NCBI GenBank assembly: GCA_023433855.1
Contig: JAEYTV010000202.1
Location: forward strand, 1-12,956
Source: Pseudomonadota bacterium
Lineage (GTDB): Bacteria > Pseudomonadota > Alphaproteobacteria > Rhizobiales > Rhizobiaceae
Length of the DNA: 12,956 nt
Reading direction: 5' to 3'
The position numbers and the translations under genes are program-made. How positions within the stretch are numbered: the stretch's first letter is position 1; every line of letters starts with the position of its first letter. Of this stretch, positions 1 through 7,724 are shown in pieces. The notes below the pieces were generated by a model, which had not been told where the DNA came from, made no database searches, and saw only the letters and a program-made list of their open reading frames with translations.

Positions 1-386
1 GCCATTCGTTCGGCATACCAGGCTAGCATGCCCAGGTGATTTGCGTTGCTGATAGCGCCGACCGCTATGCCAATCTCCCGCGCCTTCACCGCCAGCGCAT
101 CGAGAGCCCGACTGGCGATCACCGGACCGAGACCGCTCTTGCCGTCGACGTCGAGGAATGCAAGCTCACGCCACGTGTGGCATCCGACTGCCGAAGGATC
201 GATCACTCCGTTCGAGATTCGCGTCACGATGCGCTCCAGTCGCAGCAGTCCATGAGACGGCACTCCGCGCAACTCCGCCTCTAAAAGGAGGTCGCACTGG
301 AGGCTGGCATGTTCGTTCGGCACCCCGAGACGTTCGAGCGCCCGCTGAGAGTATTCCCTCAAGGTTGCGACATCAACAAGCACCAT
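1..386 (-). CDS. Ldh2-type malate/lactate/ureidoglycolate dehydrogenase, N-terminal part (cut by window edge)
   Basis: The minus strand is open from here through the left edge, so the C-terminal part is missing. The visible protein (about 128 residues) has the N-terminal pattern of the Ldh2/AllD/YbiC family of NAD(P)H-dependent 2-hydroxyacid dehydrogenases. There is a short helix region, then ELRGVPSHGLLRLE near residues 38-51, in which SHG is the family hallmark, then a GxGPVIA-like stretch and SNANHLGMLAWYAE, which carries the family's conserved H-x-G segment. The ATG at 386 puts SHG at residues 44-46, as in family members. An in-frame ATG at 446 would add 20 atypical residues and has no well-placed ribosome binding site; 386 has GGAG about 10 bases upstream. 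It lies downstream of the SDR gene in the same direction and is probably the next cistron. A role oxidising or reducing a 2-hydroxy/2-oxo acid pathway intermediate is inferred; the exact substrate is unknown. Confidence 0.85.
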   Translation of the reverse strand, partial: MVLVDVATLREYSQRALERLGVPNEHASLQCDLLLEAELRGVPSHGLLRLERIVTRISNGVIDPSAVGCHTWRELAFLDVDGKSGLGPVIASRALDALAVKAREIGIAVGAISNANHLGMLAWYAERM

Positions 387-488
387 CGCCGCAATTCTCC
401 GAACTGCTTGAACAGGTTTGCTTCCAGTCGGGATCGCGCACGCCATGACAATCCAGACTGTCTTTCCTCTCGACCTGCGAGTTCCGGC

Positions 489-1232
489 TCACGTGACGCC
501 ACCATCCGCAATGATGGTCCGTCCGGTGATCCAGCCAGCTTCGGGCGAAGCCAGGAAGCTCACGATGCCAGCAATGTCGTCAGGCTGGCCAATGCGGGCG
601 AGAGGCGTCGCCGCCAGGATCTGGTCCCCCCGTTCGGCCAGTATCTTCGTGGTCATGTCGGTTTCGATGACGCCCGGTGCGACAGCGTTCACCGTAATCC
701 CCTTCGGGCCAAGTTCCTTGCTGAGTGCATGGGTAAGCGTCACGACCGCGGCCTTGGATGCGGAATACAGCGAACTCGTCGGGATCGGCCTGAACGCGAG
801 CGCAGACGCCAAATTGATGATGCGTCCCCCGTCGCTCCCGAAATGTGGCAGTGCTTCCTGGATCATGAGGATCGTCCCCATGACATTGGTGTCGAGCATG
901 CTTCTTATGAATGCCTGATCCATCTGGCCAAGTGGCCGGTATGGTCCGATTGCGGCACAGTTGACGAGAACGTCGATCCGCCCGAAGCGCTCTACCGCTG
1001 CCGCGACGAGGGCCTTGATGTCCTGCGGACTGGCAACGTCCGCCTGCACCGCCACGCATTGGGCGCCCATATCGGAGAATTCGCCGACAAGCTTTGCCGC
1101 AGCCTCCTCCCCGGAGCGGTAGCCGATGACCACCCGGCTTCGCTCACGGGCAAACCGGCGGCAGATGGCTGCGCCGATGCCGCGCGAGCCTCCTGTCACG
1201 ACCACCACCTTGCCTTCCGGTCCTGCATTCAT
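489..1232 (-). CDS. SDR-family NAD(P)-dependent oxidoreductase (FabG-like)
   Basis: This is a classical short-chain dehydrogenase of 247 residues, the usual length. The cofactor motif TGGSRGIG is at residues 13-20, an acidic D65 lies in the adenine pocket region, and NCAA at 91-94 is the NAG-type motif. The catalytic tetrad is complete: N116, S143, Y156 and K160 (YSASK). The C-terminus ends in the usual GRTIIADGG pattern. Such enzymes interconvert hydroxyl and keto groups with NAD(H) or NADP(H) in the cytoplasm. Its ATG overlaps the stop codon of the upstream cupin gene as ATGA, which suggests translational coupling and places it in the importer operon. I infer that it oxidises a hydroxy intermediate of the imported compound. 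FabG activity in fatty-acid synthesis is unlikely, given that the neighbours are catabolic and not fab genes. Confidence 0.93.
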   Translation of the reverse strand: MNAGPEGKVVVVTGGSRGIGAAICRRFARERSRVVIGYRSGEEAAAKLVGEFSDMGAQCVAVQADVASPQDIKALVAAAVERFGRIDVLVNCAAIGPYRPLGQMDQAFIRSMLDTNVMGTILMIQEALPHFGSDGGRIINLASALAFRPIPTSSLYSASKAAVVTLTHALSKELGPKGITVNAVAPGVIETDMTTKILAERGDQILAATPLARIGQPDDIAGIVSFLASPEAGWITGRTIIADGGVT

Positions 1233-2146
1233 ATGTCAGAGCCCGCCTCGTCCGGCATCGGATAGTCGTCCGCATTCAGCACCCAACCCGGCTTTTGCGA
1301 GAAGTCCAGTCGGGGCGGAGAGAATATATCGACGAGCTGGTTGAGACGGCTGTCCATGCCACGCGACGTGTGTATGGCCGGTGGAGGAATAACCGTGATC
1401 GACGGTGAGCCGCAAACCTCGTGTTCATCGGCCCGCCATGCCTGGAGGTCCGGCGTCCAGGGCCAGCGGATATGATGTGTATAGGTTCCGAAGAGCGCCA
1501 GGGAGCACTGCTCGAAATCGTCGTGATAATGGGGCGACAGCTTGGTGGTATCGCGAGGACCGTTCTCCTCTGGCAGGACATTGACCATGAATGTGGTGCA
1601 GCGCCAGATACGGCCGAAGCGTCCGGGCTGATCTGGCACGTCGAGCGAGTAGCTGCGAACCTGGTGACCTCCGCGTGGCTCAGGCCATGGTTCGAACGGG
1701 GGGATGTTCGGATGAGGCATCGCATACGAGCCGGCATTGGAGCAGGCATCGGCCAGATCCCGCGAGCGGGTGGTAAACATGCGCACCAGGCGGCCACCTT
1801 CCGGCATGGTCACCGTGCTGTCGCCGGGCGGTACGAAGACCAGCGAGTATCCCGCAACACTATGCATGTCGCCACCCCAGGTGACGGTTGCCGGTGACCG
1901 GGCATCCGGCAGGAGGACGACATATTCGTCAACCTGAGTTCGACGGGAAAACGTGGCTCCCGGCGTTGCTTCGGTGTAGGCGATGACGAAGTTCTGCCCT
2001 CGACCCAGCCAGGTCTTTCCGCTGGCATCATTCTGTTGCGGTTCGAGTTCCGCAAACTTCAGATACTCGGCGCCGGCGAAGACACTCGCGGTTGGACCCG
2101 CCTTGGCCGATGCAAGGGACGCCCGAGGATCGGTGCTGTTATACAT
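1229..2146 (-). CDS. Bicupin-like protein with one probable metal site
   Basis: This protein of 305 residues has two cupin-like halves. The C-terminal half has a plausible metal centre: HYHDDFEQ at residues 206-213 gives H206, H208 and E212, and H259 in PPPAIH supplies the second-motif histidine. In the N-terminal half the equivalent positions look degenerate: the first-motif region around RRTQVDEY (68-75) has no H-x-H, and the PPGDST stretch (106-111) has no histidine. It has no signal peptide or membrane segment, so it should be cytoplasmic. The start has a good AGGAAGA ribosome binding site, 30 bases after the permease stop, and the gene is coupled to the SDR downstream by an ATGA overlap. 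Cupins of this build include dioxygenases, isomerases and hydrolases of small acids. I do not recognise the subfamily, so the reaction is left open. Confidence 0.8.
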   Translation of the reverse strand: MYNSTDPRASLASAKAGPTASVFAGAEYLKFAELEPQQNDASGKTWLGRGQNFVIAYTEATPGATFSRRTQVDEYVVLLPDARSPATVTWGGDMHSVAGYSLVFVPPGDSTVTMPEGGRLVRMFTTRSRDLADACSNAGSYAMPHPNIPPFEPWPEPRGGHQVRSYSLDVPDQPGRFGRIWRCTTFMVNVLPEENGPRDTTKLSPHYHDDFEQCSLALFGTYTHHIRWPWTPDLQAWRADEHEVCGSPSITVIPPPAIHTSRGMDSRLNQLVDIFSPPRLDFSQKPGWVLNADDYPMPDEAGSDI

Positions 2147-2176
2147 GAGCTATCTTCCTTGTGTAAGTTAGCGCCT

Positions 2177-3073
2177 TCAATGCGCCCGTGCCTTCGAGCC
2201 GAAGCCCGCGAACAATCCGTTCGGAAACAGCAGGAGGACCACCAGCAGCACCGAGAGCGCTGCCACATTCTTGAAACCAGCACCCAGCATGACGATCGCT
2301 AGCGCCTGAAGGACGCCGAGAAGCAAGCCGCCGGCAAGCGCTCCGCCTGCGCGCCCGAAACCGCCTATGATGGCCGCAATGAAGCCGTTCACGCCAAAAG
2401 GTGTCCCGACATTGTAGGCGGTGTATTGGGTCGGGGTGACCAGGATGCCGGCAATGGCGCCGAGTGCCGCACTCAGTGCGAAGGCAACGAGCATCATCCG
2501 CGAGACAGGAATGCCGAGAAGCTGGGCCGCTTCGCGGTTCTGGGAGCAGGCGCGCAAGGCCCGTCCTGTCCGTGTCCGCGTGAAGAAAAGCCACAGGAAC
2601 AGCACCAGGAGCGCGCCGCAACCGAGGATCCAGAACAATTGGTAACCGATCGCCACGTCGCCGATCTTCAGCGGCCCGCCCGTGGTGAACTCCTGATAGG
2701 TGCGCGGACGATCGCCGAAGGTGAGCAAGGTGATCCGCTCGATCATGATCTGCGCCGCGAGCGTTGCAAGAATGATCGCGAAAAGAGTGGCGCCCCGGTG
2801 CATCATGGGGCGTACAATGGCCAGTTCCATGATCATGCCGCAGGCTGCAACGATCGGAATCGTCAACCCAATGGCGACGACCAGAGGGACGCCGAGCTCG
2901 GTCAGGATGACCTGGCAAACCATGCCGCCCAGCATCACGAAGACACCCTGGGCGAAATTCACAATGCCGCTGGCGTTGTAGATGACACAGAAGCCTATGC
3001 CGACCAGCCCGTAGATCAATCCAACTCCGACCCCATTGACGATGCTTTGCAGGAATTCGACGGCACTAGGCAT
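2177..3073 (-). CDS. livH: Branched-chain amino acid-type ABC transporter permease (LivH family)
   Basis: This is one of the two inner-membrane channel subunits of a HAAT-type ABC importer. It has 298 residues, the normal length, and is mostly hydrophobic segments. The family signature GIVNFAQG is at residues 36-43. The cytoplasmic coupling loop GRALRACSQNREAAQLLGIP spans 170-189, where the ATPase docks, and the C-terminal PNGLF is at 284-288. The chosen start is the ATG at 3073, because GGAG lies seven bases upstream (3081-3084). The longer form from the ATG at 3094 lacks a good site. The start overlaps the end of the upstream ATPase gene by eight bases. The gene name reflects the family only; the neighbouring enzymes suggest that the cargo need not be a branched-chain amino acid. 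Confidence 0.93.
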   Translation of the reverse strand: MPSAVEFLQSIVNGVGVGLIYGLVGIGFCVIYNASGIVNFAQGVFVMLGGMVCQVILTELGVPLVVAIGLTIPIVAACGMIMELAIVRPMMHRGATLFAIILATLAAQIMIERITLLTFGDRPRTYQEFTTGGPLKIGDVAIGYQLFWILGCGALLVLFLWLFFTRTRTGRALRACSQNREAAQLLGIPVSRMMLVAFALSAALGAIAGILVTPTQYTAYNVGTPFGVNGFIAAIIGGFGRAGGALAGGLLLGVLQALAIVMLGAGFKNVAALSVLLVVLLLFPNGLFAGFGSKARAH

Positions 3074-3839
3074 CAACAGTCTCCGTTCCACCAAGGTAGG
3101 CCGCGATCACGTCAGGATGCGCCCTGATCTCGTCTGGCGTGCCCTCAGCGATCTTCTTGCCGAAATCCAGGACGACGATGCGCTGGGCGATCTTCATGAC
3201 CAGGCTCATGTCATGCTCTATGAGGATCACCGTCGTGCCGCCCCGATGAATGCGGGAGATGACGTCGGCGAGCGCATCCGTCTCCTGCGTGTTGAGGCCT
3301 GCGGCCGGCTCATCAAGCAGTAGCAGTCGTGGACGCGCGGCCAGAGCACGGGCGATCTCGAGCAGCCGCTGCCGCCCGTAGGACAACTTGTCCGCCTGCA
3401 GATCCGCCTGATTGTCCAGCCCGACGAACCGGAGCAGCTCAAGTGCGCCCATCGTGACGCTCTGTTCCTGCTCCCGTATCCATTGCGGTCGGAACAGTGC
3501 GGAGAAAACGCCGCCGCGGGTTACCCTGTGACTGCCGATCTCTACGTTTTCCGCCACGGTCAGGTGTTTGAAAAGCTGAACGAGCTGGTAGGTCCGAACC
3601 AGTCCTGAAGAAGCTACATTATGCGCCGCCGCGCCCGTGATGTCCTTCCCGTCGAAGTGGATCGAACCGGAGGTCGGGGCAAAGAAGCCGGAGATGACGT
3701 TGAACAACGTGGTCTTGCCGGCGCCGTTGGGGCCGATCACCGCCAGCAGTTCACCTTCCTCGACATCGAAGGAAATCGATTGGTTGGCGAACAGGCCGCC
3801 GAACCGCATGGTTTCGTCGCGTACGGAAAGCAGCGCCAT
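3066..3839 (-). CDS. livG: Branched-chain-type ABC transporter ATPase (LivG family)
   Basis: This is the first of two cytoplasmic ATPases that power the importer (257 residues, normal for LivG). Walker A GPNGAGKT is at residues 36-43, the Q-loop region is TYQLVQLF (83-90), the signature LSYGRQR is at 152-158, Walker B LLLLDEP is at 172-178, and the switch histidine is H209 in IEHDM. The long insert between Q-loop and signature (about 104-150) and the C-terminal IAEGTPDEI tail are typical of LivG rather than LivF. The signature has SYGRQ in place of SGGQQ, a variation seen in LivG-type subunits. Its start is three bases after the LivM stop, with AAGGAG before it. Its 3' end overlaps LivH by eight bases. 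Confidence 0.95.
   Translation of the reverse strand: MALLSVRDETMRFGGLFANQSISFDVEEGELLAVIGPNGAGKTTLFNVISGFFAPTSGSIHFDGKDITGAAAHNVASSGLVRTYQLVQLFKHLTVAENVEIGSHRVTRGGVFSALFRPQWIREQEQSVTMGALELLRFVGLDNQADLQADKLSYGRQRLLEIARALAARPRLLLLDEPAAGLNTQETDALADVISRIHRGGTTVILIEHDMSLVMKIAQRIVVLDFGKKIAEGTPDEIRAHPDVIAAYLGGTETVDA
3081..3084 (-). promoter_or_regulatory. Ribosome binding site that decides the LivH start
   Basis: On the minus strand GGAG sits seven bases before the ATG at 3073 and lies inside the 3' end of the LivG gene. The competing ATG at 3094 has no comparable purine-rich stretch, so the shorter start is preferred. Confidence 0.6.
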
Positions 3840-3842
3840 GGT

Positions 3843-4829
3843 CTAGGCTCCTTCCGGTACGCGGTTTCGAACCTGCTTGAACAGGCTCGAGAGACCGGCA
3901 AGGCCGCGTGGTGCAAAGATCAGGATGAAAATCAGGATCGCCGTATAGCCGATGTCCTGCATTTCCTTCAGGCCGCGCAGTACCTCGGGAAGACCCGAGA
4001 CGATGACCGCGCCGATGGCCGGGCCCCACATGGTTCCGATGCCGCCGAGGTAGAGCATTGCGAAGCTCTGCACCACCATCGTCACTCCGAACACCTCCGG
4101 GCTGATAAACCCGACAAAATGCGCAAAAAGCGAGCCTGCCGCAGAGGCGTAAAGTGCAGCAATAACGAAGGCAATGAGCTTGTAGCGAGCGATGTCCACG
4201 CCGAGAGCGAGCGCCGCCTGCTCGCTGCCGGCAATGGACGCCAGGGCACGGCCGAAACGTGATTGGCGCAGACGGGCTGCGATCCCGACCCCGACAAGCG
4301 CCAGCAGTGCCAGGACAAGCAATTGCTCCTTGACGGTGACGAGTTCGAAGCCGGAGATGCCCAACGGTGGGATGCCGGAATACCCCATGTAACCCTGCGT
4401 CAGGCTCGTCCACTCGATGGTGATCTCGTAGACGATCAGACCCAGCGCAAACGTCGCCATGGCGAGATAGTGCCCGCGCAGGCGCAGGGTCGGATAACCG
4501 ACGATCACTGCGGCCAGACCAGAAAGCGCCATGGTTACGACAAGGGCAAAAAGGGGTTCCCAGCCGTAGTCGGCACAAAGGATTGCGCTTCCGTAACCAC
4601 CGATTGCAGCAAAGGCGCTCTGCCCGAAGGACGCCTGGCCGGTATAGCCCATGAAGAAGTTGAGGCCGGTGCAGAAAATCGTGTAGATGAAGGCGAAGCC
4701 AAGCACCGTGACCACATAGTCACTCGACACAAGCCCGAGGACTGCAAGGCCCAGCAACGCAGCCACGGGCAATATCGCCTGCCAGCGGATTGCGCTGGAT
4801 TCAATGGAAATAGTAGCGTGCGAGGTCAT
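3843..4829 (-). CDS. livM: Branched-chain amino acid-type ABC transporter permease (LivM family)
   Basis: This is the second channel subunit, 328 residues from the chosen start. GYTGQASFGQ (residues 61-70) is the LivM counterpart of the LivH signature, and the coupling loop GRALASIAGSEQAALALGVD lies at 193-212. LGGIGTMWGPAIGA (261-274) and a C-terminal FAPRGL (305-310) are also LivM-like. The ATG at 4829 is preferred because it puts about 15 polar residues before the first membrane helix. The ATG at 4904 would overlap the LivF gene by about 100 bases. The ribosome binding site at 4829 is weak, and with a 29-base overlap the gene may be read by coupling from LivF. It pairs with the LivH-type subunit to form a heterodimeric channel. 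The start is the least certain part of this call. Confidence 0.92.
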   Translation of the reverse strand: MTSHATISIESSAIRWQAILPVAALLGLAVLGLVSSDYVVTVLGFAFIYTIFCTGLNFFMGYTGQASFGQSAFAAIGGYGSAILCADYGWEPLFALVVTMALSGLAAVIVGYPTLRLRGHYLAMATFALGLIVYEITIEWTSLTQGYMGYSGIPPLGISGFELVTVKEQLLVLALLALVGVGIAARLRQSRFGRALASIAGSEQAALALGVDIARYKLIAFVIAALYASAAGSLFAHFVGFISPEVFGVTMVVQSFAMLYLGGIGTMWGPAIGAVIVSGLPEVLRGLKEMQDIGYTAILIFILIFAPRGLAGLSSLFKQVRNRVPEGA

Positions 4830-5529
4830 GATGCGATTTGATCTCGTCTGTCTGGAGTTCTGCGACAATTCTGCCAAGCGAGATGACGTAAACGCGCTTG
4901 GCAAGCTTCAGCGCAAGAGGCGCCTTCTGCTCGACGAGCAGAATGCCGATGCCACGGCGGTTCAATTCGCTGAGCGTACTGAGGATCTCGAACGAAACGC
5001 GGGGAGCAAGCCCCAGCGAGGGCTCGTCGAGCATGAGGAGCTTCGGCCCCGCCATAAGCGCGCGGCCAATGGCCAGCATCTGTTGCTCGCCGCCCGAGAG
5101 GGAGCCGGCAAGCTGACCGAAACGCTCCCGGAGGCGGGGGAAAAGCTCGAACACCGTCTCCATCTGGCTTTCTGCGGCGCCCGGATGCAGATAGGACCCG
5201 ATGATGAGGTTCTCACGAACGCTCATCATCGGGAACAAGCCCCTTCCCTCCTGCACCATGACGATGCCGCGACGTGCCAGCTTATGGGTAGGGAGCCGGC
5301 TCACGTCTTCCCCGCGAAAAAAGACATCTCCCTTCCTGGCCGTCAGGCGGGTGAGCGCACGCATGAGCGTCGTCTTGCCCGCACCATTAGGGCCAAGGAT
5401 GGTGACCAATTCACCTTCGGCTACGTGCAGACTTGTCGGCTTCAACGCCTGCACATGGCCGTAGCTCGCCGAGACGTCCCTGGCCTCCAGAAGGAGTCTA
5501 GCCTCCTTGACGATCGCCTGAGTGTTCAT
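4801..5529 (-). CDS. livF: Branched-chain-type ABC transporter ATPase (LivF family)
   Basis: This is the second ATPase of the importer, 242 residues and compact as expected for LivF. Walker A GPNGAGKT is at residues 46-53, the Q-loop VQEGRGLFP at 92-100, the signature LSGGEQQ at 144-150 and Walker B LLMLDEP at 164-170. At the switch position the sequence reads LLVEQKA, so glutamine (Q201) replaces the usual histidine, as LivF subunits commonly show. The start is the ATG at 5529, which overlaps the stop codon of the binding-protein gene as ATGA. A longer reading frame back to 5733 only shadows the binding-protein gene. The order binding protein, LivF, LivM, LivG, LivH differs from the E. coli livKHMGF order. 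Confidence 0.95.
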   Translation of the reverse strand: MNTQAIVKEARLLLEARDVSASYGHVQALKPTSLHVAEGELVTILGPNGAGKTTLMRALTRLTARKGDVFFRGEDVSRLPTHKLARRGIVMVQEGRGLFPMMSVRENLIIGSYLHPGAAESQMETVFELFPRLRERFGQLAGSLSGGEQQMLAIGRALMAGPKLLMLDEPSLGLAPRVSFEILSTLSELNRRGIGILLVEQKAPLALKLAKRVYVISLGRIVAELQTDEIKSHHDLARYYFH

Positions 5530-6665
5530 TCGGCGATTACCAGTTCGCCGTTCGCGAACTTCCCGATCAGGAATGGGTTCTCCGTGATACCCACATGCTG
5601 TTCGGGGGAGAAATTGAAAGATGCATAGGCGCCGACGTAAGGAGGCACCTTTTCTGTCGCATCCCGGATCGCCTCGCCTTCGGTCGATTGAGCGATCTCG
5701 ACGGCTTTGGCGAGCACCATCATCGAGTCCCACGCGCGTGCCCCATTTGCAGGGTCACGGCCCGGATATTTAGGGCTCCAGTACTTCAGGAAGGCATCCA
5801 CGGCATCTTTGGTCGGACCGGGTTTCAGCTGCTTCGGCAACTGGACCGGCGGGGCGACAAAAAGGAACCGATCGCCCAACACCTCGCCCGCCTGGGCGAA
5901 GATGGAGCCGTCGTCGTTGCTCGACAGCAGCAGCATGTTGTCGAGACCCAGCTGCTTGATATTCTTGGCGGCGGTAACGGTCGATCCGCCCTGCCCGATC
6001 TTCACGACCGCTCCGCCGCCCGCCGCATTGATGCGCCCGAGCTGCACCGTCATGTCCGCATCGTCCTGCTTATAGGTCTCCTGGGCAACGACCTCGAGAC
6101 CGAATTCCTCCGCGAGCTTCTCTCCCAGGTCCTTCATCATCAGCGCATAGGGCGTCGGGTCGTAAAGAAGGCCCACTTTCCGGATGTCGGTTTTTTCCTT
6201 CAGATAGCGGTAACGCGACTCGATCTCGAATCGCGGCGGCGCAAGGAAGCTGAAGGCCCATTCCTGCTCCTGTTCGCGTGGAGGAAGGATGGAGCAAAGA
6301 TACATCGGCAGTTTCGCCCGAACGACGAAGGATGCCGCCGCGAAATTACCCGCAGACACACATCCGCTGTCGAAAAGATGCACCTCGTCGCTGGAGAGCA
6401 TTTTCCGGTACCCGACAACAGCGTCCTGAGGCTGCGAGTGGTTGTCCTCGACGATGACTTCAACCTTCCGGCCGAGAAGGCCGCCGTCTTCATTCAGCGC
6501 ATCGGCGGCGACGCCGAGGCCATCGCGCCAGGCCCGGTCGACCACGGCGGCATAACCGGTCAAGCCAAGCGACGATCCGATCTTGAGCACCTCTTCCGCT
6601 CCGGCTTGAGCGGGAAAAAACGCCGCGGCCATTGCAGCCGACAGCAGCAGAAACGGTCTGCGCAT
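5526..6665 (-). CDS. Periplasmic binding protein of the branched-chain-type ABC importer
   Basis: This is the first gene of the importer operon. Its 379 residues begin with a signal peptide: basic MRR, a hydrophobic core, and likely cleavage after AQAGA near residue 23. The mature part opens with VLKIGSSLGLTGYAA, followed by DALNEDGGLLGRKVEVIVED. This is the type-I periplasmic fold of LivJ/LivK-like proteins (Peripla_BP_6). The protein delivers cargo to the LivH/LivM channel. It is strongly diverged from the amino-acid binders I can recall, including around GCVSAGNF (101-108), so the ligand could be an organic acid, aromatic acid or amide. The ATG is preceded by an excellent GGAGGAGAG site. 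A sigma70-like promoter and a palindrome lie upstream (6721-6768). Confidence 0.93.
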   Translation of the reverse strand: MRRPFLLLSAAMAAAFFPAQAGAEEVLKIGSSLGLTGYAAVVDRAWRDGLGVAADALNEDGGLLGRKVEVIVEDNHSQPQDAVVGYRKMLSSDEVHLFDSGCVSAGNFAAASFVVRAKLPMYLCSILPPREQEQEWAFSFLAPPRFEIESRYRYLKEKTDIRKVGLLYDPTPYALMMKDLGEKLAEEFGLEVVAQETYKQDDADMTVQLGRINAAGGGAVVKIGQGGSTVTAAKNIKQLGLDNMLLLSSNDDGSIFAQAGEVLGDRFLFVAPPVQLPKQLKPGPTKDAVDAFLKYWSPKYPGRDPANGARAWDSMMVLAKAVEIAQSTEGEAIRDATEKVPPYVGAYASFNFSPEQHVGITENPFLIGKFANGELVIAE

Positions 6666-6720
6666 GCCTTCTCTCCTCCCCGACGACGGTAAAAAGACCT
6701 GCCGCCTTGTCCTCCTCAGT

Positions 6721-6733
6721 GAAACAGTGTTTC
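6721..6733. promoter_or_regulatory. IclR/KdgR-type operator of the importer operon
   Basis: GAAACAGTGTTTC is a perfect 5-3-5 inverted repeat, and with the preceding T it resembles the published KdgR box (TGAAACA-n-TGTTTCA). KdgR is an IclR-family repressor. It begins seven bases downstream of the -10 hexamer and so covers the expected transcription start, a repressor position. An IclR gene lies next to it. An 11-of-13 match occurs before the aldolase operon at 7725-7737. Binding is inferred. Confidence 0.65.
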
Positions 6734-6740
6734 GGTGGAA

Positions 6741-6768
6741 AGAATAGCCATCACTTTCCTGTTGTCAA
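6741..6768 (-). promoter_or_regulatory. Sigma70-like promoter of the importer operon
   Basis: On the minus strand TTGACA (6768-6763) is followed after 16 bases by TATTCT (6746-6741). A start near 6734 would give a leader of about 70 bases before the binding-protein ATG at 6665. The -35 is a perfect consensus and the -10 matches four of six. Confidence 0.65.
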
Positions 6769-6783
6769 GCGCCGGGGAGGCGC
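6769..6783 (-). other. Short GC hairpin between the regulator stop and the importer promoter
   Basis: GCGCC and GGCGC form a perfect five-base stem around a five-base loop, starting 17 bases after the IclR stop codon and touching the -35 hexamer of the importer promoter. It could slow or end transcription coming from the IclR gene. It has no run of T after it, so it is not a standard intrinsic terminator. Confidence 0.3.
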
Positions 6784-6799
6784 AGCGGTTTCGGCTTCG

Positions 6800-7600
6800 T
6801 CAGAGCCCGCGGTATCCGAGGGCCTGGGAGACCCGCCGGGCCGCCGCTATGGTGCGGCCGCGCTGGTCCTCGGAGGGCATCTCCGCGATGAACTGCACCA
6901 TATCGACGATGCCGACGGCGCCGCACACCATACCGGTCGCGTCGAAAACGGGCGCCGCCAGTGTATTCAGCCCGATTGCCGTCTGATTCGCAGCTGTAGC
7001 CCACCCCTGCCCACGGATCTGCTCCAGCTCCTCGAGCAAGACCGACGGACTGATGACCGTGTACGGGGTGAAGATCTCGAACTTGCCACGCAAGACGCGA
7101 TCACGGAACTCGGCCGAGGCAAAGGCAAGCGCAGCCTTGCCCTGCGCGGAACTGTTGAAGGTCAGCAGGGACCCGGCGCGAACCCCGATTTCTATGGGGG
7201 ACCGCCCGGGTATGGCGGAGATGACGCGCATTCCGTCGGGAGTTACCTGCGACACGACGGCGGAATGGCCAAGTGCATCCCGCAATTCCATAAGCGGATC
7301 GGCTGCGAGGCGGGCGAGGTCGAGATTGTCGGCAACGGCACGACCCAGGGCGACCAATCGCGGTCCGCATTCGTATCGATCGGAGTTTCTTGGTTGCACG
7401 ATGTAGCCCTGCTGCACCAGCGTCTGAAGGTGCCGATGAATACGGCTTTTGGTGGTTCCGAGCGCCTGAGCCAGCGCTGTGACCCCAACCGCCTGCCGTT
7501 CCCTGGCGAGATGTTCGATGATGCTGAGCGCGAGTTGCACCGCCTGCACCCCTTCGCCGCTATGATTTTCCACCCGTGGCATTCCCCATCTCTCTTTCAC
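6800..7600 (-). CDS. IclR-family transcriptional regulator
   Basis: This protein of 266 residues has the standard two-part IclR build. The N-terminal winged helix includes GVQAVQLALSIIEHLA (17-32), and the helix-turn-helix GVTALAQALGTTKSRIHRHLQTL lies at about 39-61. The effector-binding domain runs from about 95 to 260 and includes GSLLTFNSSAQGKAALAF (143-160) and NTLAAPVFDATGMVCGAVGI (212-231). The start is taken as GTG at 7600, with AAGGA six bases before it. The ATG at 7582 is a real alternative and would remove six residues. It sits between the two operons and is followed on the same strand by the importer promoter. The candidate operators at 6721-6733 and 7725-7743 have the shape IclR proteins bind. 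I infer that it is the local repressor, released by the imported substrate or an intermediate. Confidence 0.95.
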   Translation of the reverse strand: MKERWGMPRVENHSGEGVQAVQLALSIIEHLARERQAVGVTALAQALGTTKSRIHRHLQTLVQQGYIVQPRNSDRYECGPRLVALGRAVADNLDLARLAADPLMELRDALGHSAVVSQVTPDGMRVISAIPGRSPIEIGVRAGSLLTFNSSAQGKAALAFASAEFRDRVLRGKFEIFTPYTVISPSVLLEELEQIRGQGWATAANQTAIGLNTLAAPVFDATGMVCGAVGIVDMVQFIAEMPSEDQRGRTIAAARRVSQALGYRGL

Positions 7601-7682
7601 TCATTGTCCTTCATGCACCGGGACTGGCAGCGGCCGATCGGTTTCATTTCGTGGCGCCGCTCATCCCCTCGATGTTTCCTCC

Positions 7683-7711
7683 TTGACAAGCGCCCGGCCC
7701 GCCGGTGTAAA
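7683..7711 (+). promoter_or_regulatory. Sigma70-like promoter of the aldolase operon
   Basis: TTGACA (7683-7688) is a perfect -35. After 17 bases comes TGTAAA (7706-7711), which matches the -10 consensus at four of six. A start near 7718 would give a leader of about 50 bases before the ATG at 7771. The -35 lies in the near-palindrome CTTGACAAG. The rest of the 7601-7770 gap also holds the operator at 7725-7743 and presumably the regulator's own promoter, which I could not place. Confidence 0.6.
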
Positions 7712-7724
7712 AAGCATCTGTAGC

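Noticed and set aside
309..1265. Long plus-strand open frame of 318 residues opposite the SDR gene
   Set aside because: It is antisense to a clear SDR with complete motifs, its translation is rich in R, H and D with no recognisable domain, and no ribosome site supports it. This is a common artefact in GC-rich DNA.
5530..5733. N-terminal extension of the LivF frame
   Set aside because: It lies wholly inside the binding-protein gene, and the ATG at 5529 has the usual LivF N-terminus and an ATGA overlap.
5595..6692. Plus-strand open frame of 365 residues opposite the importer binding protein
   Set aside because: Antisense shadow of a gene with a signal peptide and a clear family pattern; low-complexity basic translation.
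7661..7689. Possible promoter for the IclR gene (TTGTCA on the minus strand within CTTGACAAG)
   Set aside because: The -35 would match five of six, but no acceptable -10 lies at 16-19 bases, so it is not listed.
6632..7723. Plus-strand open frame of 363 residues opposite the IclR gene and over the importer promoter
   Set aside because: Antisense shadow; it crosses two regulatory regions and shows no domain.
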